Part shown: piece after piece, positions 31,206 through 43,020 of the stretch | Layout of the letters: each line of letters opens with the position of its first letter | How positions within the stretch are numbered: the stretch's first letter is position 1 | Source: Schistosoma haematobium | Taxonomy: Eukaryota > Platyhelminthes > Trematoda > Strigeidida > Schistosomatidae | NCBI RefSeq assembly: GCF_000699445.3 | Contig: NC_067196.1 | Span: 76,932,364-76,996,363 of the forward strand | DNA: 64,000 nucleotides | Reading direction: 5' to 3' | Translations under genes and position numbers: made by a program | The notes under the pieces: generated by a model | Told to the model about the DNA's origin: nothing | Databases searched by the model: none | What the model saw: the letters and a program-made list of their open reading frames with translations, nothing else

Positions 31206-31507
31206 ATTCTTATTGCATTCTTTAAGATATATGTATAAAATGTTAATTATAAGTTTGGATATCACTTCAAAGTAACATTATTTAATATTTTTTTGCTTCA
31301 TCGAAAAACCTAGTTTTTCATAAGATACTATTTTTCTTGGGGTCTTAGGCATTATCATTAAAGTATTTATTATCTATATACATTCAACTAGCATGTTTTC
31401 ATAATGTGAGTTTTGGAATGTAAATGAAGTCCGAAAGCTTCTTGTATAATTATGATACATGTTTGTGAATTCAAAGCATACGGATTGTGAATCGATTTGT
31501 AAAATGA
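31206..31507. other. unannotated stretch
   Basis: No feature recognised. Confidence 0.5.
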
Positions 31508-31790
31508 TAAACACTTTATAAGCAAAGATGGATAGTGGCTAGCAGTGGAATCCAGGACGCGCGTTTCATCCTGTTTGGGACTCGACAACTGGATGCACCT
31601 GCATGCTAGGATTGATGTTCACTTCAGGACTCCAACCCAGCACCGTTAGCTTCAAGTGCCATCGCGTCATTCACTTGGATACTGAGTCCTGATAGCCGCC
31701 TGCTTGTGCAGTGGGGTGATGTTTGAAATCATTTGGTATTGTTGTTTTAAACAACAGTGGGAAGACACAAGCAAACAATACCAAGTGATA
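31508..31790 (-). repeat. Smα-type SINE, minus orientation, with inverted end
   Basis: Tail AAGCAAAGATGGATAGTGGC, ribozyme, B-box region (CCAACCCAGCACCG), A-box region (TACTGAGTCCTGATAGC) and head CTTGTGCAGTGGGGTG. The ribozyme reads TTGTCGA instead of CTGACGA; stem II and GAAA (GATGAAA) partly survive. Beyond the head, TTGGTATTG ... CAATACCAA (31733-31786) forms an inverted end. The ORF at 31388-31588 is not a gene. Confidence 0.75.
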
Positions 31791-32164
31791 AACAAGTTGT
31801 TTGTGTTAAAATACTTATTGTTGACATAAATTTTAAAAATAAAACCACTCTCAATATACCGTTTAACCCATATTATAGAAGCTTAGAATGTGCTAAAGCT
31901 ATGGATTCTTACAAAATGATATGATAGCTATTATGTTTTTGATTACTTGTGTAAGCAACATGCTTTGAAAAATTTCTTCATACAATAGGAAATGTATAAC
32001 AGATGAGGTGTAATAATATAAATGCTAGTAAGCAGCAAGTTGATTTCTCTCAATCATATTTCGAACAGTAAGTAATATTTTACTTTTATGTGTAAATAAA
32101 ATCCTTATTGAATTTTAAGATGAATTTGTGCGTGGCAATACATGATGGTGGAGAGATTTCGCGA
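31791..32164. other. unannotated AT-rich stretch
   Basis: Nothing recognised. Confidence 0.5.
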
Positions 32165-32360
32165 AGTGACTGAAATTAGATTTGCAAGCCCATCAGATGC
32201 CGAGTTATTAGTCTGAATTTCAAATGTTGTCTATAAGGCCTGGTAGTTCTTCTTTTGATCCCAGGTGCGTTTGCTGATGTATACTTTTGTAGAGTCCCAT
32301 ACTAAGATAATAGCCATCCAGTACTTTCTGATCTTAAATGGTTGTCTATCTTAATTCTAT
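32165..32360 (+). repeat. SINE-B, old degenerate copy
   Basis: GCCGAGTTATTAGTCTGAAT (A-box region), TTTTGATCCCAGGTGCG (B-box region), AGAGTCCCATACTAAGATAA and GCCATCCAGTACTTTCTG (ribozyme and tail) occur in the right order but with many changes. An early insertion. Confidence 0.5.
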
Positions 32361-32541
32361 TTACCAAATAAAATTTCAAAGTTCTTCGTTCTTTTGCGTT
32401 GAAAATAATCTGTGACGAAGTTGTACTGTGTCATTCATTTATAAGCATTTAATGGTTAATTAAAGAAGTTGATTTTCATTACTTCATTTTAAAAAAATGG
32501 TTTGTTTGTTTTCTATACCACAAAAAACCTAATAAATGTTT

Positions 32542-33024
32542 TGTCATAACGTTAAGCCCGGCTAGTTATCACATGATTCATTCACCAATCGAAATACGAC
32601 CTATTCAGTATTGTACTGTACTAAACCAATGACATTCGAACGGTATGGGCAGCCTAGCGTCTTTATTGGTCCTTTGTTCACTTGGCCCGTCCGGCTGAGT
32701 CCAGAACGCTATGCGAATCATTTATTTCAAACATAATTGGTTTTTATATCAGCCAAACGGACCGCATCACACCATAAAATACAAAATAAAGCCAAAAAAG
32801 TGTCTGTGAATGTAGGAGACTGTAATCAATAAACTGAACATAACTTAAGAACAGTAAATCGTACAATAATAGTCTATAGATCAAAATGAAGATTATAATA
32901 AGATGAATATAGATATATACAATCTAATTGCTGCATAGTTATACAATAAGAATATAGAGATACTATTAGTCTATTAATAGTTCTCAGAAGTTACTCGTAA
33001 TTTCATCTTCACTAGGATATAACA
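32542..33024. mobile_element. solo LTR, family L2, copy 2 (diverged)
   Basis: About 483 bp from TGTCATAAC to GGATATAACA. Homologous blocks to 53757-54270: TTTATTGGTCCT, CGAATCATTTATTTCAAACA, ATTGGTTTTTATATCAGCC, GTAAATCGTACAATAATAGT. Flanks TGTTT (32537-32541) and TGTAT (33025-33029) agree at 4 of 5 bases, supporting a 5-bp target duplication. Confidence 0.65.
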
Positions 33025-34544
33025 TGTATCATTGAAATTTCTGTGGGGCCTTTTATTTTGTCGTCATTTAGATCGGACGATGTTGTCGAAAGGGCTCTCC
33101 AATTTAGTGGCCCGACATCTGACTCCAAGTAGATCGTATGAATGATTGTTATTGAAATATATGTGTCACCTATCCTCGTATATAATCATCGACTTAAATC
33201 ACGTTAAGCAATAATGGAATTAATTAAGTCAAATAACGAGAATGAACTTTTGAATACATATATTTTGTATATGAAGCGAATGGAATAGGGAGAAACGAAA
33301 CGACTTGCAGTGGAGATGGACGGTAAGCCAAATCCCTTTTAGTCAAGCGTTAATCAATACTTATAGTCACACAAAAATAAGTTACAGATATTTGATGAAT
33401 GGGAAACGAAATGTACAACCACGTATGCGCTCATATAAAAACAGTCGAAATGTGACTCAAGTACAATGAATAGATTGACCTGTTCGAAAGCCAGAATAAG
33501 GTATATGGGGTTAACATGTCAACCGACACTACATATCGTAAAATAATAATTTTATAAAGAAAATATAACCATTTCAAAAGGTAAATGAATAAAAATATCG
33601 AAATTTAGAACTATATTCTGGTATAAAAAAAGAAAGAAATAATTATAATCTTGCCTAAGTAATAAATCATGCATAATTACGACTCATAAACGGTAGCTTA
33701 TATATATATAATCGACTATCCGATTATACTTCACGCTTTAATGATTGTTTGATATCAAAATATAGTTTGACTAACAGTTTTTTTTCCTTCATTTAAGATG
33801 TTTTACTATAGATGGCGACTAAGAATGTTCAATTCCAGCTTACATTAATTGTTTATGCCTAAACACCGTTCTACGCTTCCTGATTTGAAAATACTTCTCT
33901 TTTTTTCCTTCGAAAGCGCCATTTATTAAATAAGTGAGTTTTGTTAATGATTTTACACTATGCCGGTAACTATTAAATCATAATAATAATGTTTTTGTTG
34001 TGTTCTTTTAAAACGAATTGACGCGTAGTTTTCATGTATCCTGCTAACAATTAATGTTAGAATTCTATGATTATAAAAAGTTTACTTTATGGGTTGTTGA
34101 TAAAATATTAATGATGAAGTGTGAATTAATACTATAATTGAAATTTTATGAAGTATAGAATAAAACTTATGCAGCTATTATGAACTACAATGGAAGACTG
34201 ATGTAAGACAAAGTTGTTGAATGTTGTTATCTCTTTCTTATAGTGGTGGACTGAATTATGAAGACCTATATATCTCACGGGCAAGTATGGAATACAGAGG
34301 ATAGGTTGGATGCAGATAGACAATTTGCTTTTCATAGATGCACTTTTATAGCTCATTTGTTTCATATACAGTAGTAAATGCAGACCAAAACAGACAGTTT
34401 AACAACAGTCTCCACAGCATTAGGCCTCAACTTTTATATGAGGAAAGAAAAATCTTGAAATAAAACAATAAAAGCACAAACCAAATCACACTTGATAGAG
34501 GAGCTCCGGAAGAGATGGAAACATAATCATAGATGAAGATATGA
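33025..34544. other. mostly unannotated; one small shared block
   Basis: 33105-33170 (GACTCCAAGTAGATCGTATG, AATGATTGTTATTGAAATA) matches 50058-50120. It follows an LTR, so it could be retrotransposon interior. The 77-codon ORF at 34132-34365 has no recognisable content. Confidence 0.4.
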
Positions 34545-34860
34545 GGGTAAGGATTGGCAAGGCGTGGGTAACATTCCTATAATCGAAGAAAATATGGAAC
34601 TCAAAACAAATGTCTGTGAGCCAACGTCAAAGTCAGAATCCCTAGTACAAATGTCAAGACAGTTCTTTCATTCAGAGCTGAAACATGATGAACTACAACG
34701 ACCATCGTCTAAAAGGTGCAACTATTTATAAACAGTTATGCACACAAGATGCTCAATATCTGGTGGTCAGATACTATCAGAACTAACATACTGTCGAGGA
34801 GAACAAACAAGGTTCCAACTGAAGAGGGAATTAGTGAAAAACACTGGAGGTGAATAGTGT
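34545..34860 (+). pseudogene. RTE-clade C-terminal fragment, very degenerate
   Basis: Recognisable blocks: RIGKAWV, KIWNSKQMSVS, YKCQDSSFIQS, an KGATIYKQLCTQDAQYL-like shifted frame, and TVEENKQG. They follow the order of the C-terminal region at 41834-42352 read on its strand. Numerous stops and shifts. An old relic. Confidence 0.6.
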
Positions 34861-34972
34861 AGTGAACGAAAACACTAATCGTAATAACGAAATGTATTTT
34901 AATTCAAACTTACAGAATCGCTTAGTAAAATATGAGAAATTGGAAGCACATATCAAAAGAACAATTGGAAAA

Positions 34973-34973
<1 letters not shown>

Positions 34974-35004
<31 letters not shown>
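34974..35004. repeat. (TA)n microsatellite
   Basis: Uninterrupted TA dinucleotides. Followed by about 270 bp without recognisable content to 35277. Confidence 0.9.
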
Positions 35005-35007
<3 letters not shown>

Positions 35008-35277
35008 TCTTTGAATATACCAGCTACTTAAGAGGAATTACAGAGAGCGAGATAATCTGTTCAGCTAAACCAAATCCCATGCATGTTTGCCCATTCACAC
35101 ATGTATTTGTCATTAGACGATTTCTGATTAGCTCGATATAGCAATCACTTTTCTTTATTCATTTCGTGTTGTCATATAACTTTTTATGTTACTATAAAAT
35201 TCTCATTTAGACATCTTGAAAAAGAACAAATAGAACAAAAGACGATTGTAAAATACGGTATTTAGTTTTGCTATCAG

Positions 35278-35640
35278 AAAGGGGGGTTGGTTACGGAGAT
35301 TGGATTCATAAGTTGGTGAAAGCTAGACCACCATGAAAAACCTGAAAACATTGAACGCCGTTTCGTCCTGGTATGGGACTCCTCAGCAGTGCGTACCCAC
35401 GATCCTGCTATCGGGATTCAAACCTTAGACCTCCGATCTCGCTCAGGAACGCTTAACCTCTAGATCACTGATCCGACCGGTATCCATCGGTATTAATGTT
35501 TGACTTCAACCAATCCACAAAATTGCTCCACCATCCACCATTGTCTTCAGTGGGTTACTATCTCACGACAGCTCCGGTCGACATCCACTGGTCACGTCTT
35601 CTCACTAAAACTCTAGGAAATATCACTGACAATGTGATTT
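35278..35640 (-). repeat. SINE-B, near full length
   Basis: Minus orientation from AGGGGGGTTGGTTACGGAG through the ribozyme, a tRNA-like part (GGGATTCAAACCTTAGACC; GCTTAACCTCTAGATCACTG) to the head block CACTGGTCACGTCTTCTCAC. The ribozyme core CTGAGGA, stem II GTCC/GGAC and GAAA are intact, but stem III has lost a base (CGGCGTTC) and stem I is weakened (GCACTG against CAATGT). Confidence 0.8.
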
Positions 35641-35684
35641 AAAAATTACAAATTCAAGAATACACGTTTCTTTGAGATGGTGGA

Positions 35685-36125
35685 GAAGATTTGTAGCTCA
35701 GGTGAATGATTTTCATGAAGTTTTGTTCTCTGAACTGGATGGTTTAGTCGTGCAGCTTTCATCGTTCTTCTGAACGACATCATCAGCACAAACTTCAGGT
35801 AAAAGTGAGGTGTTCGAATTTCGTCACATGTGGTTCACAGCTTATCCTGTAGACTTCGATGTTGATTGGTCCATGCTGACCTTAAACCTGTCATTGTTTA
35901 CTTCTTTGTTTTACTTGTATCTTCCATTGGTTTGACATTTTTTCCTATGCTTGTGCATAACTTTCCTGATTGGTTGATTTATTGGATCGATTTCAAAATA
36001 CTTGTTGATTACTGATTAACTTCAGGTCAATTCTATCTGAAGTTTGTGCTGATGATATCGTTCAGTAGAACGACGAAAGCTCCATGATCAAACCATCCAG
36101 CTCAGAGAACAAAACTCCATTTTAA
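35685..36125. mobile_element. element with ~85-bp inverted ends containing a CTGATGA...GAAA hairpin, copy 1
   Basis: Left arm (35685-35805, minus sense): GAAGATTTGTAGCTCAGGTG, GAAGTTTTGTTCTCTGA, CTGGATGGTTTAGTCG, CATCATCAGCACAAACTTC. Right arm (36040-36122): GAAGTTTGTGCTGATGAT, CGTTCAGTAGAACGACGAAA, CCATCCAGCTCAGAGAAC. Between them lie 230 bp without recognised coding content. The same arrangement occurs at 49405-49970. Possibly PLE terminal repeats, which are often inverted; not proven. Confidence 0.6.
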
Positions 36126-36549
36126 AAAAACACGTTTCTTTAAAACTCTAGTTATACCTGACTTCATCCTAGCCTAGATCATGTGTTCACTAATAAATTA
36201 GTATAGATAAGAATTTATTCTGAATAAGTAACGGAAGCTACTCAACTCTTTTTTAATCATATCACTTAAAAATCTATTCTTAAAGAATCTTGTCTAAGTA
36301 CGAATACCGACTTGCTTCTTATAAACAAATAACAGCCTGTCCTAAGTGTAGTTGTTGTTGTTTGCCTTTTTCCCGAAATAATCAAGATGGTCATCAGTTG
36401 ATTTCTTGTTTTTCCTTTTTTTTATTCATTTTAATTAAAACAATTATTACTAGCAATTGCTTGTAAAATCTTTATATTTAATATTTTATCTAATCAATAT
36501 GAACTGAATTTATACAGAATAACATTGAATAAACAATTATTTATTTTCA
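36126..36549. other. unannotated AT-rich stretch
   Basis: Nothing recognised. Confidence 0.5.
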
Positions 36550-36690
36550 CAATGGGTTTTATGGAGAGTTTAGTAATTTCAATAGTTGAAATCATGAGTC
36601 AATTGAAGGTAGACCACCATGAAAACGCTTGTCCAGTGCTTGCAGGTTTTCCATGATGATCTAGCTTCAACTGACTCATGATTTTATTTA
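36550..36690. repeat. SINE-B inverted dimer reduced to its ends
   Basis: GGTTTTATGGAGAGTTTAGT ... TAGACCACCATGAAAAC (minus sense) meets GTCCAGTGCTTGCAGG ... CTCATGATTTTA (plus sense) near 36625. Ribozyme and promoter of both halves are gone, and the plus half begins at the predicted ribozyme cleavage site (GTC/CAGTGC). Confidence 0.6.
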
Positions 36691-36964
36691 TTTATTTGTA
36701 AAAAATTTGTAATTATATGGTTATTTTTAATAAATAAATATTGTTCAGGAGTACATTAATAATGAATGTTATTGTTTAATTAAACTTTAATATAAGACTA
36801 AGCAAATGTGAATAAAATAGACTCACTTATAATTATAAACATATATTTACCCTAAGGATATGTAATATTGATTCATGTGTACATTAAAGCTAGACACTAA
36901 ATAAAACTTAATGCACGAATTTTAGTGGTAGAGGATATTTGAAACAAGAAATTCCTTATAGAGT

Positions 36965-37740
36965 ATTCACCTATGGCGAAGTCGAGATATCCTTCTATCA
37001 ATGAATGGACGAGTATACTGTGTGGCAGTTCGTTCTTTTTTTATTTTATGGTTGCAAAACGTGGCAATTAAAAGTAGAAGATATTCGTAAGTTACTAGTA
37101 TTTGACCACAGATGCCCTAGAAATATTGCTCACATCTACTGGGATCATCGGGTAAGTAATGGTGAGGTTAGACACAGGGTATTAGGGAATGATGATAAAT
37201 CAGTTGATGAGGTTGTGAATCGTCATCGACTGAGAGAGTTGGGTCACGTGTTACGCATGCCTGAACACCGATTACCACGACGCTCAATTCTGACTAGTGT
37301 TGGGAATGGTTGGAAGAGAATTAGGGACGGCCAAACCAAAACGTGGCATTAGTGCTTGGAGTCACTTATTTTTAGTCTTAGCCATGTTGGTAGATGCAGA
37401 CAACTTGTCTGGGGTCCGCGTGACTATTAAAACCAATGGTTAGAGACTCTGTGTGACATGACTCAGAATCAATCACAATGGCATAGGTGTATACACCTCC
37501 TGTCTTCCCTTAAACCATGAGATTAAAACTACTTCATATCTTTCTTCCTACAAACTAATTCTTTCTTTCTGTACTATATCCTTACACAAAATCTTTTCTT
37601 TATATATTACATCACTGAGTTAACTGCTTCTATGAACCCGGTGTTCGTCTTGCTATACTAATCATGTAAGGCAACTTGGACCTATGAATGTATGTGCCTG
37701 GTTCTACGTCGTAACTGACTGACTGATTCAGAAATAAGAA
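36965..37740 (+). pseudogene. RTE-clade (SR2-like) C-terminal fragment with 3' UTR
   Basis: The ORF 37005-37352 encodes the region after RT: CKTWQLKVEDIRKLLVFDHR, IAHIYWDHRVSNGEVRHRVL, VNRHRLRELGHVLRMPEHRL, then GWKRIRDGQTKTWH and a stop; the expected continuation is visible in the following DNA (CTGGGGTCCGCGTGACTAT; WLETLCDMTQNQ-type codons to 37510). It is a diverged relative of 46206-46670 in the full element. 3' UTR from about 37520 ends TCTACGTCGTAACTGACTGA. It is 5'-truncated with several lesions. Confidence 0.8.
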
Positions 37741-37969
37741 ATATTTCAATGATCAATTATTATTAATACCTCTATGATAAATATCAATAGTTATTAATTC
37801 ATGAATAACGTATTACATGAGTTAAAATGAGGTTTATATGAATAAGTTGCGATTGATTTAGATAATATGGTATGTTAATATAGTGAATTTTCACTTCGAT
37901 TACAAGTTAAATATTCCCAAAATATGTCATTTGTTTATTTGAAAGTTTATTTGGCAATACATTTACAAA

Positions 37970-38215
37970 TATGACTATTAATGGATTGTTTAGTCGTATT
38001 CATGAATCGATCTAAGCTAGACCACCATTAGAAACTTGTGTGAACTGGATGGCCTTTCCATCCAAGTGTGGAACTCCTCATCAATACGTATCCATGATCC
38101 CGCATGGAGGAAATCAAACCTAGGACTTTCGCTCTTGCACGCGAACACTTAAACTCTAGACCACTGAGCTGGCATCCAACGGTGTCGTTGTTTAACTTCG
38201 ACCAATTCACGATAT
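37970..38215 (-). repeat. SINE-B, degenerate
   Basis: Tail (TAGACCACCATTAGAAAC), changed ribozyme (GAACTCCTCATCAATACG), tRNA-like part (ACTTAAACTCTAGACCACTG) and head start (CATCCAACGGTGTCG). The catalytic GAAA is changed to GGAAA with a destroyed stem II. The ORF 38028-38210 is spurious. Confidence 0.7.
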
Positions 38216-38544
38216 TTTGCGAACAACTTTACATAGTCCACACACACCCATACATTTAATTTCAACCTCATTACTTCCTTCCATTTTCGTGACTTTTATA
38301 TCTCTTAGTTCACAATTAAATAGATTAATTTTTGTTCATTAGAGGACACGTACCTGAAGGAAATGAAAAATCACAAATTACGACTTAAAGATTTAGGTCG
38401 GTGAGCAATAATGATATTATAGATGACTGTGACAGTAGCGGTAGTCATTACTCATCCATAGAATAAGCAACAGTTACCTACTAACATTACGATTCATTGC
38501 TTATACTTTTGATAAACGGTTTGTCACAATTTAATTTCTTGTCA
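38216..38544. other. unannotated AT-rich stretch
   Basis: No feature recognised. Confidence 0.5.
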
Positions 38545-38900
38545 TGGCCCTGTGGCGTGCACCATTTGTACGGACAGATATAAGTAGTATGTATCAGGTA
38601 TAGGAAGTACAATTATTACTGATAGAAGAAGAAAATGAAGAGGAGAGGGAAGGCTCAAAGTAATCAAAATAACGATGGTAATGAAGGAACGATGATGTTT
38701 ATAGGAGACAATTCATTGAATATGAGCAGACGATGTATTTAATGTCTAATTTTCATATTTTACTAAGCTACATTAGACTGGTTTTCTCCATAAAGTGTTA
38801 GTTTACTACAGCCCTAATCGTGAGTATTTCATACTTATTATCAGTCAACATCTAGTATTTAAGAAGACAATATCACTTTAGATTGACAGAAAGCATTCAC
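38545..38900 (+). repeat. dispersed repeat Q, copy 2
   Basis: Matches 25395-25740 in order (AGATATAAGTAGTATGTATC; AACGATGGTAATGAAGGAAC; TTTCATATTTTACTAAG). Diverged; no LTR-like repeat precedes it here. Confidence 0.4.
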
Positions 38901-40736
38901 TGTTAGTTTATATTCTATGGATTTTAGTAGAATAAATAATATTAAAGATAGTCCTATTCAGTTAGTCACTCTGAATAATTATTATTTACATTTATAATAT
39001 TTAAAACACAAATTGATAAGGCAAGAAAAAATCTCAGGAATTCTCAGTTTAAAAGAAACTTTGGGATATGTCGTGTTCAAGAGCCATCGAGAGTAATCAT
39101 AAAAATAGGAAGCACTCAAAAAAATGTTTTTCCTTATCACGGAACTCAAAAGCAGTAGGCACCAATAACATAATCCGAAATTTTCAGGCTTCATGTTAAT
39201 TTATTACAAACGAGTTAATATCTGGTAGTTTATATTTTATAATTCAAACTATTTGTATTATTAATCAACTGGACTGGAATACCTTAGTTGATATCTTGTT
39301 ACAGCCTTTCTATGATAACGCTTGTGTGAGCTCATTTTAACCTTTGGAAAAACTTTAAATCTCCCAAAACCATATGATTATTGAGTCATTTTGATCTGTC
39401 TCACAACTGTTCACTTTATTCGTACCCCTGTCTATCCTAAACGTGTACACACTATGGGTGTTGGTATGAATCTGTGTATATATATAATCATACCCCGTGT
39501 TTGCCTACTTGCTCCCAATATGGATTTTTTATTTTGAGTTATACTAGTGCTTGTGAAGATTAGTAATTTGAGTAGACACATTTTGCCTTCTTAATTTTGT
39601 TTCTCGTATTCTATGCTTGGATTGAATAATGCACCAAATTTATGTTCCTCAAATGCACTTCTGTTTGATTTACTTTATTTGGTCATTCATTGAGGCACAT
39701 AAATTGACGAATGTATATGAAGTTAATTAAGGACTTATATTACATCGATTCTCGTCGATATCAAGTGGAACCATCTATCATACCAATATGTACTAAAATG
39801 ATAAGCCTAGATCCTCAGCACTAAAATCTATGGAACCTTCGACATGCTCAAACCACACTGTTTCTCATTAGAACATTTGGAATACATCTCATAATCAGTC
39901 AATAATTATTAACAAGATTATTATCTCCACGGTTCCACTCCAATAGACTTAGTATAAATTCTGTATTTAATATATGGTTTGTAATTCAAAAATAGTAAAA
40001 TACGTTTGTATTAAAACCAATCGTTACTATTTGTCAAGTACGTTTTCTATAATTTAATTATTCGCGTGACCAAATCTTAATATACTTCTAGAAGACATTG
40101 ATATCAATCATTGTTGTGTAGATATAGTCTCCCATTGACTGAAATTAAGTAAAAAGCAACGATTAGCCTTGAGTAATCTTATTTCTGTTTCATATTTCAC
40201 TTTTTTTTGTGTAACACCGACCATTGTTCGGAGTCATCATAGATTATATATAGTAGATTTTCGACTGGAGAAAAAACGAAAAACATTTTTTCTATTTGTC
40301 CGATTTCCAGGGTAATGTGAGAATTAAGTAGTGCTTTTACACTACTTATATATTCTGTTTTGACTTAACGTTACGCAGATTTAGCTGTACTGTTATGTAT
40401 ATATATACATTAACAGTTAAGTAAGTCATTTTTTGTCTTTTTAAAGGAACAGAAATTACAAACAAACCAAATGAATTTCAACAGATCTATATAGACGAAG
40501 AACTTTCTTTAATTAACAATTATCCATTAATTGCGCATTAAAACGATTGAAAGCGAATTTTTTTATATAGTTTAGCAATTAAGAGCATTGAATTATACCC
40601 TAAATTTGTTCACTTAGCAACATTTTTCAAACAGTTCAAATAAGATCAAACAGCTTGAATTAATGAACAAATGAGTTGATAAGAAATAGTTTCTGTCAAG
40701 ATTTATCATTGTTTAGACTGTCAACGAATGAAGGTT
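38901..40736. other. long stretch with nothing recognised
   Basis: AT-rich on both strands. A TATATATA run near 39477 within a weak hairpin and another near 40398; ORF 38982-39194 is without motif. No repeat partner seen. Confidence 0.5.
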
Positions 40737-41040
40737 ATTGATTGAGATCATGAATCGATTTATGTTAGACCACCTTTGGAAACCTGGAAGCACTGAACGG
40801 CCCTTTCGTCCTATTGTGGGGCTCCTCAGCAGTGCGCATCCACGATCTCGCTCGTGGGATTCGAACCCATGTCCTTCGGTCTCGCGCGCGAACGCTTAAC
40901 TTACTGGACCATTGAGCCGGCACTGATGTGGAGTCTCACAATGGGACGAAACGGCCGTCCAGTGCCTCCAGGTTTCCAAAGGTGGTCTAACATCGATTGA
41001 TTCATAATCTCAATCAAAAACTTAATAATCTCCACCACCC
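40737..41040. repeat. SINE-B head-to-head inverted dimer
   Basis: 40737-40922: minus orientation from the tail (TTAGACCACCTTTGGAAACC) through ribozyme and tRNA-like part (GGATTCGAACCCATG; GACCATTGAGCCGG). 40925-41040: plus orientation, starting inside the ribozyme (TGATGTGGAGTCTCACAAT) and running to the 3' end (ATCTCCACCACCCC). The minus ribozyme has core CTGAGGA, GAAA and a six-pair stem I, with GTT as cleavage triplet; stem II has one mismatch. The plus half lacks the CTGANGA half. Confidence 0.8.
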
Positions 41041-41408
41041 CTAAACTAGTGAATGAAGGTTATGTTAGATTAATTCTATAAGACCATTGTTTTAAAAAAA
41101 ATAATGTAATGAACACCTTCATATATCATAATAATCATCTTTTTATTTATACACAAATAGTAATACACATTGAAATCAGGTATAACTGAAATAGTAAACT
41201 AATATCTAAGCGTTAAATTACTTACTCAAACGTTTAGAGCAATGATTTTTGAACTGTACAAATATCGCAATCAGCCCAATTATTTCAAGTTTATTTCACT
41301 TGAAGAATTATGAGTAGTAACTGAATGTACTGATGCGCTATTTCAAAACGTTTACAAATGATTGCAATATCAAATAGTGGAATACTCATTGACAAACATT
41401 CAAGTTTT

Positions 41409-41410
<2 letters not shown>
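41041..41410. other. unannotated AT-rich stretch
   Basis: No feature recognised. Confidence 0.5.

Positions 41411-41443
<33 letters not shown>
41411..41443. repeat. (TA)n microsatellite
   Basis: Pure TA run. The 300 bp after it hold nothing recognisable. Confidence 0.9.
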
Positions 41444-41445
<2 letters not shown>

Positions 41446-41752
41446 TTTTTATCGATCCTTTGACAAAATGAGAGACAAATATACTGAAATTAAAAAAATT
41501 AATATGAAAATTTTTGTGGTGGCCGAACTAGTGGAAAGCTTCAATGATTGAATACAAGGAGATGCTGAATATTAAAAACATTTTAGGAATATTTTCCAAA
41601 TAATTACAATTTCACTGTTTGTTAAAGAGATATTAATTGCATTATTGAACAGTTGGCATTCTCAATTCTTCATCGTACAAAAATTTATGACTGATAATAA
41701 AACGATTATTGCTTTTCCTGCTTAACCCTAGCTACAAATTTTGCTGACATTA

Positions 41753-42335
41753 ATTACTTACTTACTTACGCCTGTTACCCCCAATGGAGCATAGGACGCC
41801 GACCAGCATTTTCCAACCCACTCTGTCCTGTGCCTACCTTTCTAGTTCGATCCAATTTTTGTTCATTTTTCTCATGTCTATCTCCATTTCCCGGCGTAAT
41901 GTGTTCTTCGGTCTTCCTCTCCTCCTCCTTTGGCCTTCAGGATTCCATGTGGGGGCTTGATTTGTGACGCAGTTGGGTGCTTTCCTCAATGTGTACCTTA
42001 TCCACTTCCAGCGCTTCTTCCTGATTTCTTCCTCCACTTGGATCTGGTTTGTTCTCTCCCACAGTACGTTGTTGCTGATAGTGTCCAGCCGACGGATCCG
42101 AAGTATTTTGCGTAGACAATTGTTAATAAACACCTGTATCTTCTGGATGACGGCTTTCGTAGTTCTCCAAGTTTCTGTCCCATACAGTAGAACTGTCTTG
42201 ACATTTGTATTAAAAATCCTGACTTCTATGTTGGTTGACAGTTGTTTTGAGTTCCAGATGTTTTTCAGTTGTAAATATGCTGCTCTTGCTTTGCCGATCC
42301 GTGCCTTCACTTCTGCATCAGATCCTCCGTGTTTT
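41753..42335 (-). pseudogene. RTE-clade retrotransposon, 5'-truncated 3' end with open C-terminal frame
   Basis: An uninterrupted minus ORF (41834-42352) covers [100 protein letters not shown] and [18 protein letters not shown]. The first ten residues come from flanking DNA. It is nearly identical in DNA to 9040-9570. The 3' tail is (GTAA)n at 41753-41775. TTTTG-TRAC-like sequences flank it (41738-41747; 42330-42340), an uncertain target duplication. Confidence 0.85.
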
Positions 42336-43020
42336 TGATAACGTAACCACAAATACTTAAAAAACTAGTGACTGGCATAAGTGTTATCAAAATGTGTGCC
42401 CATTATGTCCGGATATACATATATGAAGATGTATTGTGCTGGGAAATCACTTCTCTGACTGTGACATCATCCGAGATTGCGATTATGTAATTACTAGAGT
42501 TAATTATTATGCAAAATGTAATCACTTGAGAAATTATTGGCTTTTTATATCCATCTTCAAACGGCAATAATCCATTATATTATTTTCAAAATTATTACTA
42601 TTTAGTTTTAGGCGTGTAGTGTGAAAAATGGTTCATTAATGTTAAGGAGGCTATGAACAATAAATTTAGACAACACTTGTTTTAATGTGATTTGGAATTT
42701 CCAGTATTGAATAACTTTACCATTACTAGTAATATTACTTATATTTTGAGTTTCAAAATGGAAATCTATCCTTAAAATCTTTCAACTTTCCACACGCTAT
42801 CACTATAAAAATGGATTATTCTCATCATATCAAATCAAAAACATTAAAAGATCTATGAGACAAAGTACCAAAGTTTAACGTGGGTAAAATATTGAATCGT
42901 TTTCATGATAACTTAACGATGAATGGGGATACGCCTTAAAAGTTATAAAGGACTTTCTGTTGGGAAAACTATTATCATATAAATCGGACTCTTTATCCAT
43001 TCTTTATTCTTTACCCATCC
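42336..43020. other. unannotated stretch, ending in a target duplication
   Basis: Nothing recognised until CTTTACCCATCC (43009-43020), the left duplication of the following retrotransposon. Confidence 0.6.

Noticed and set aside
41738..42340. TTTTGCTGAC/TTTTGATAAC as target duplication of the RTE fragment 41753-42335
   Set aside because: Only 8 of 10 bases agree and the 3' boundary is blurred by the GTAA repeats; not firm enough to claim.
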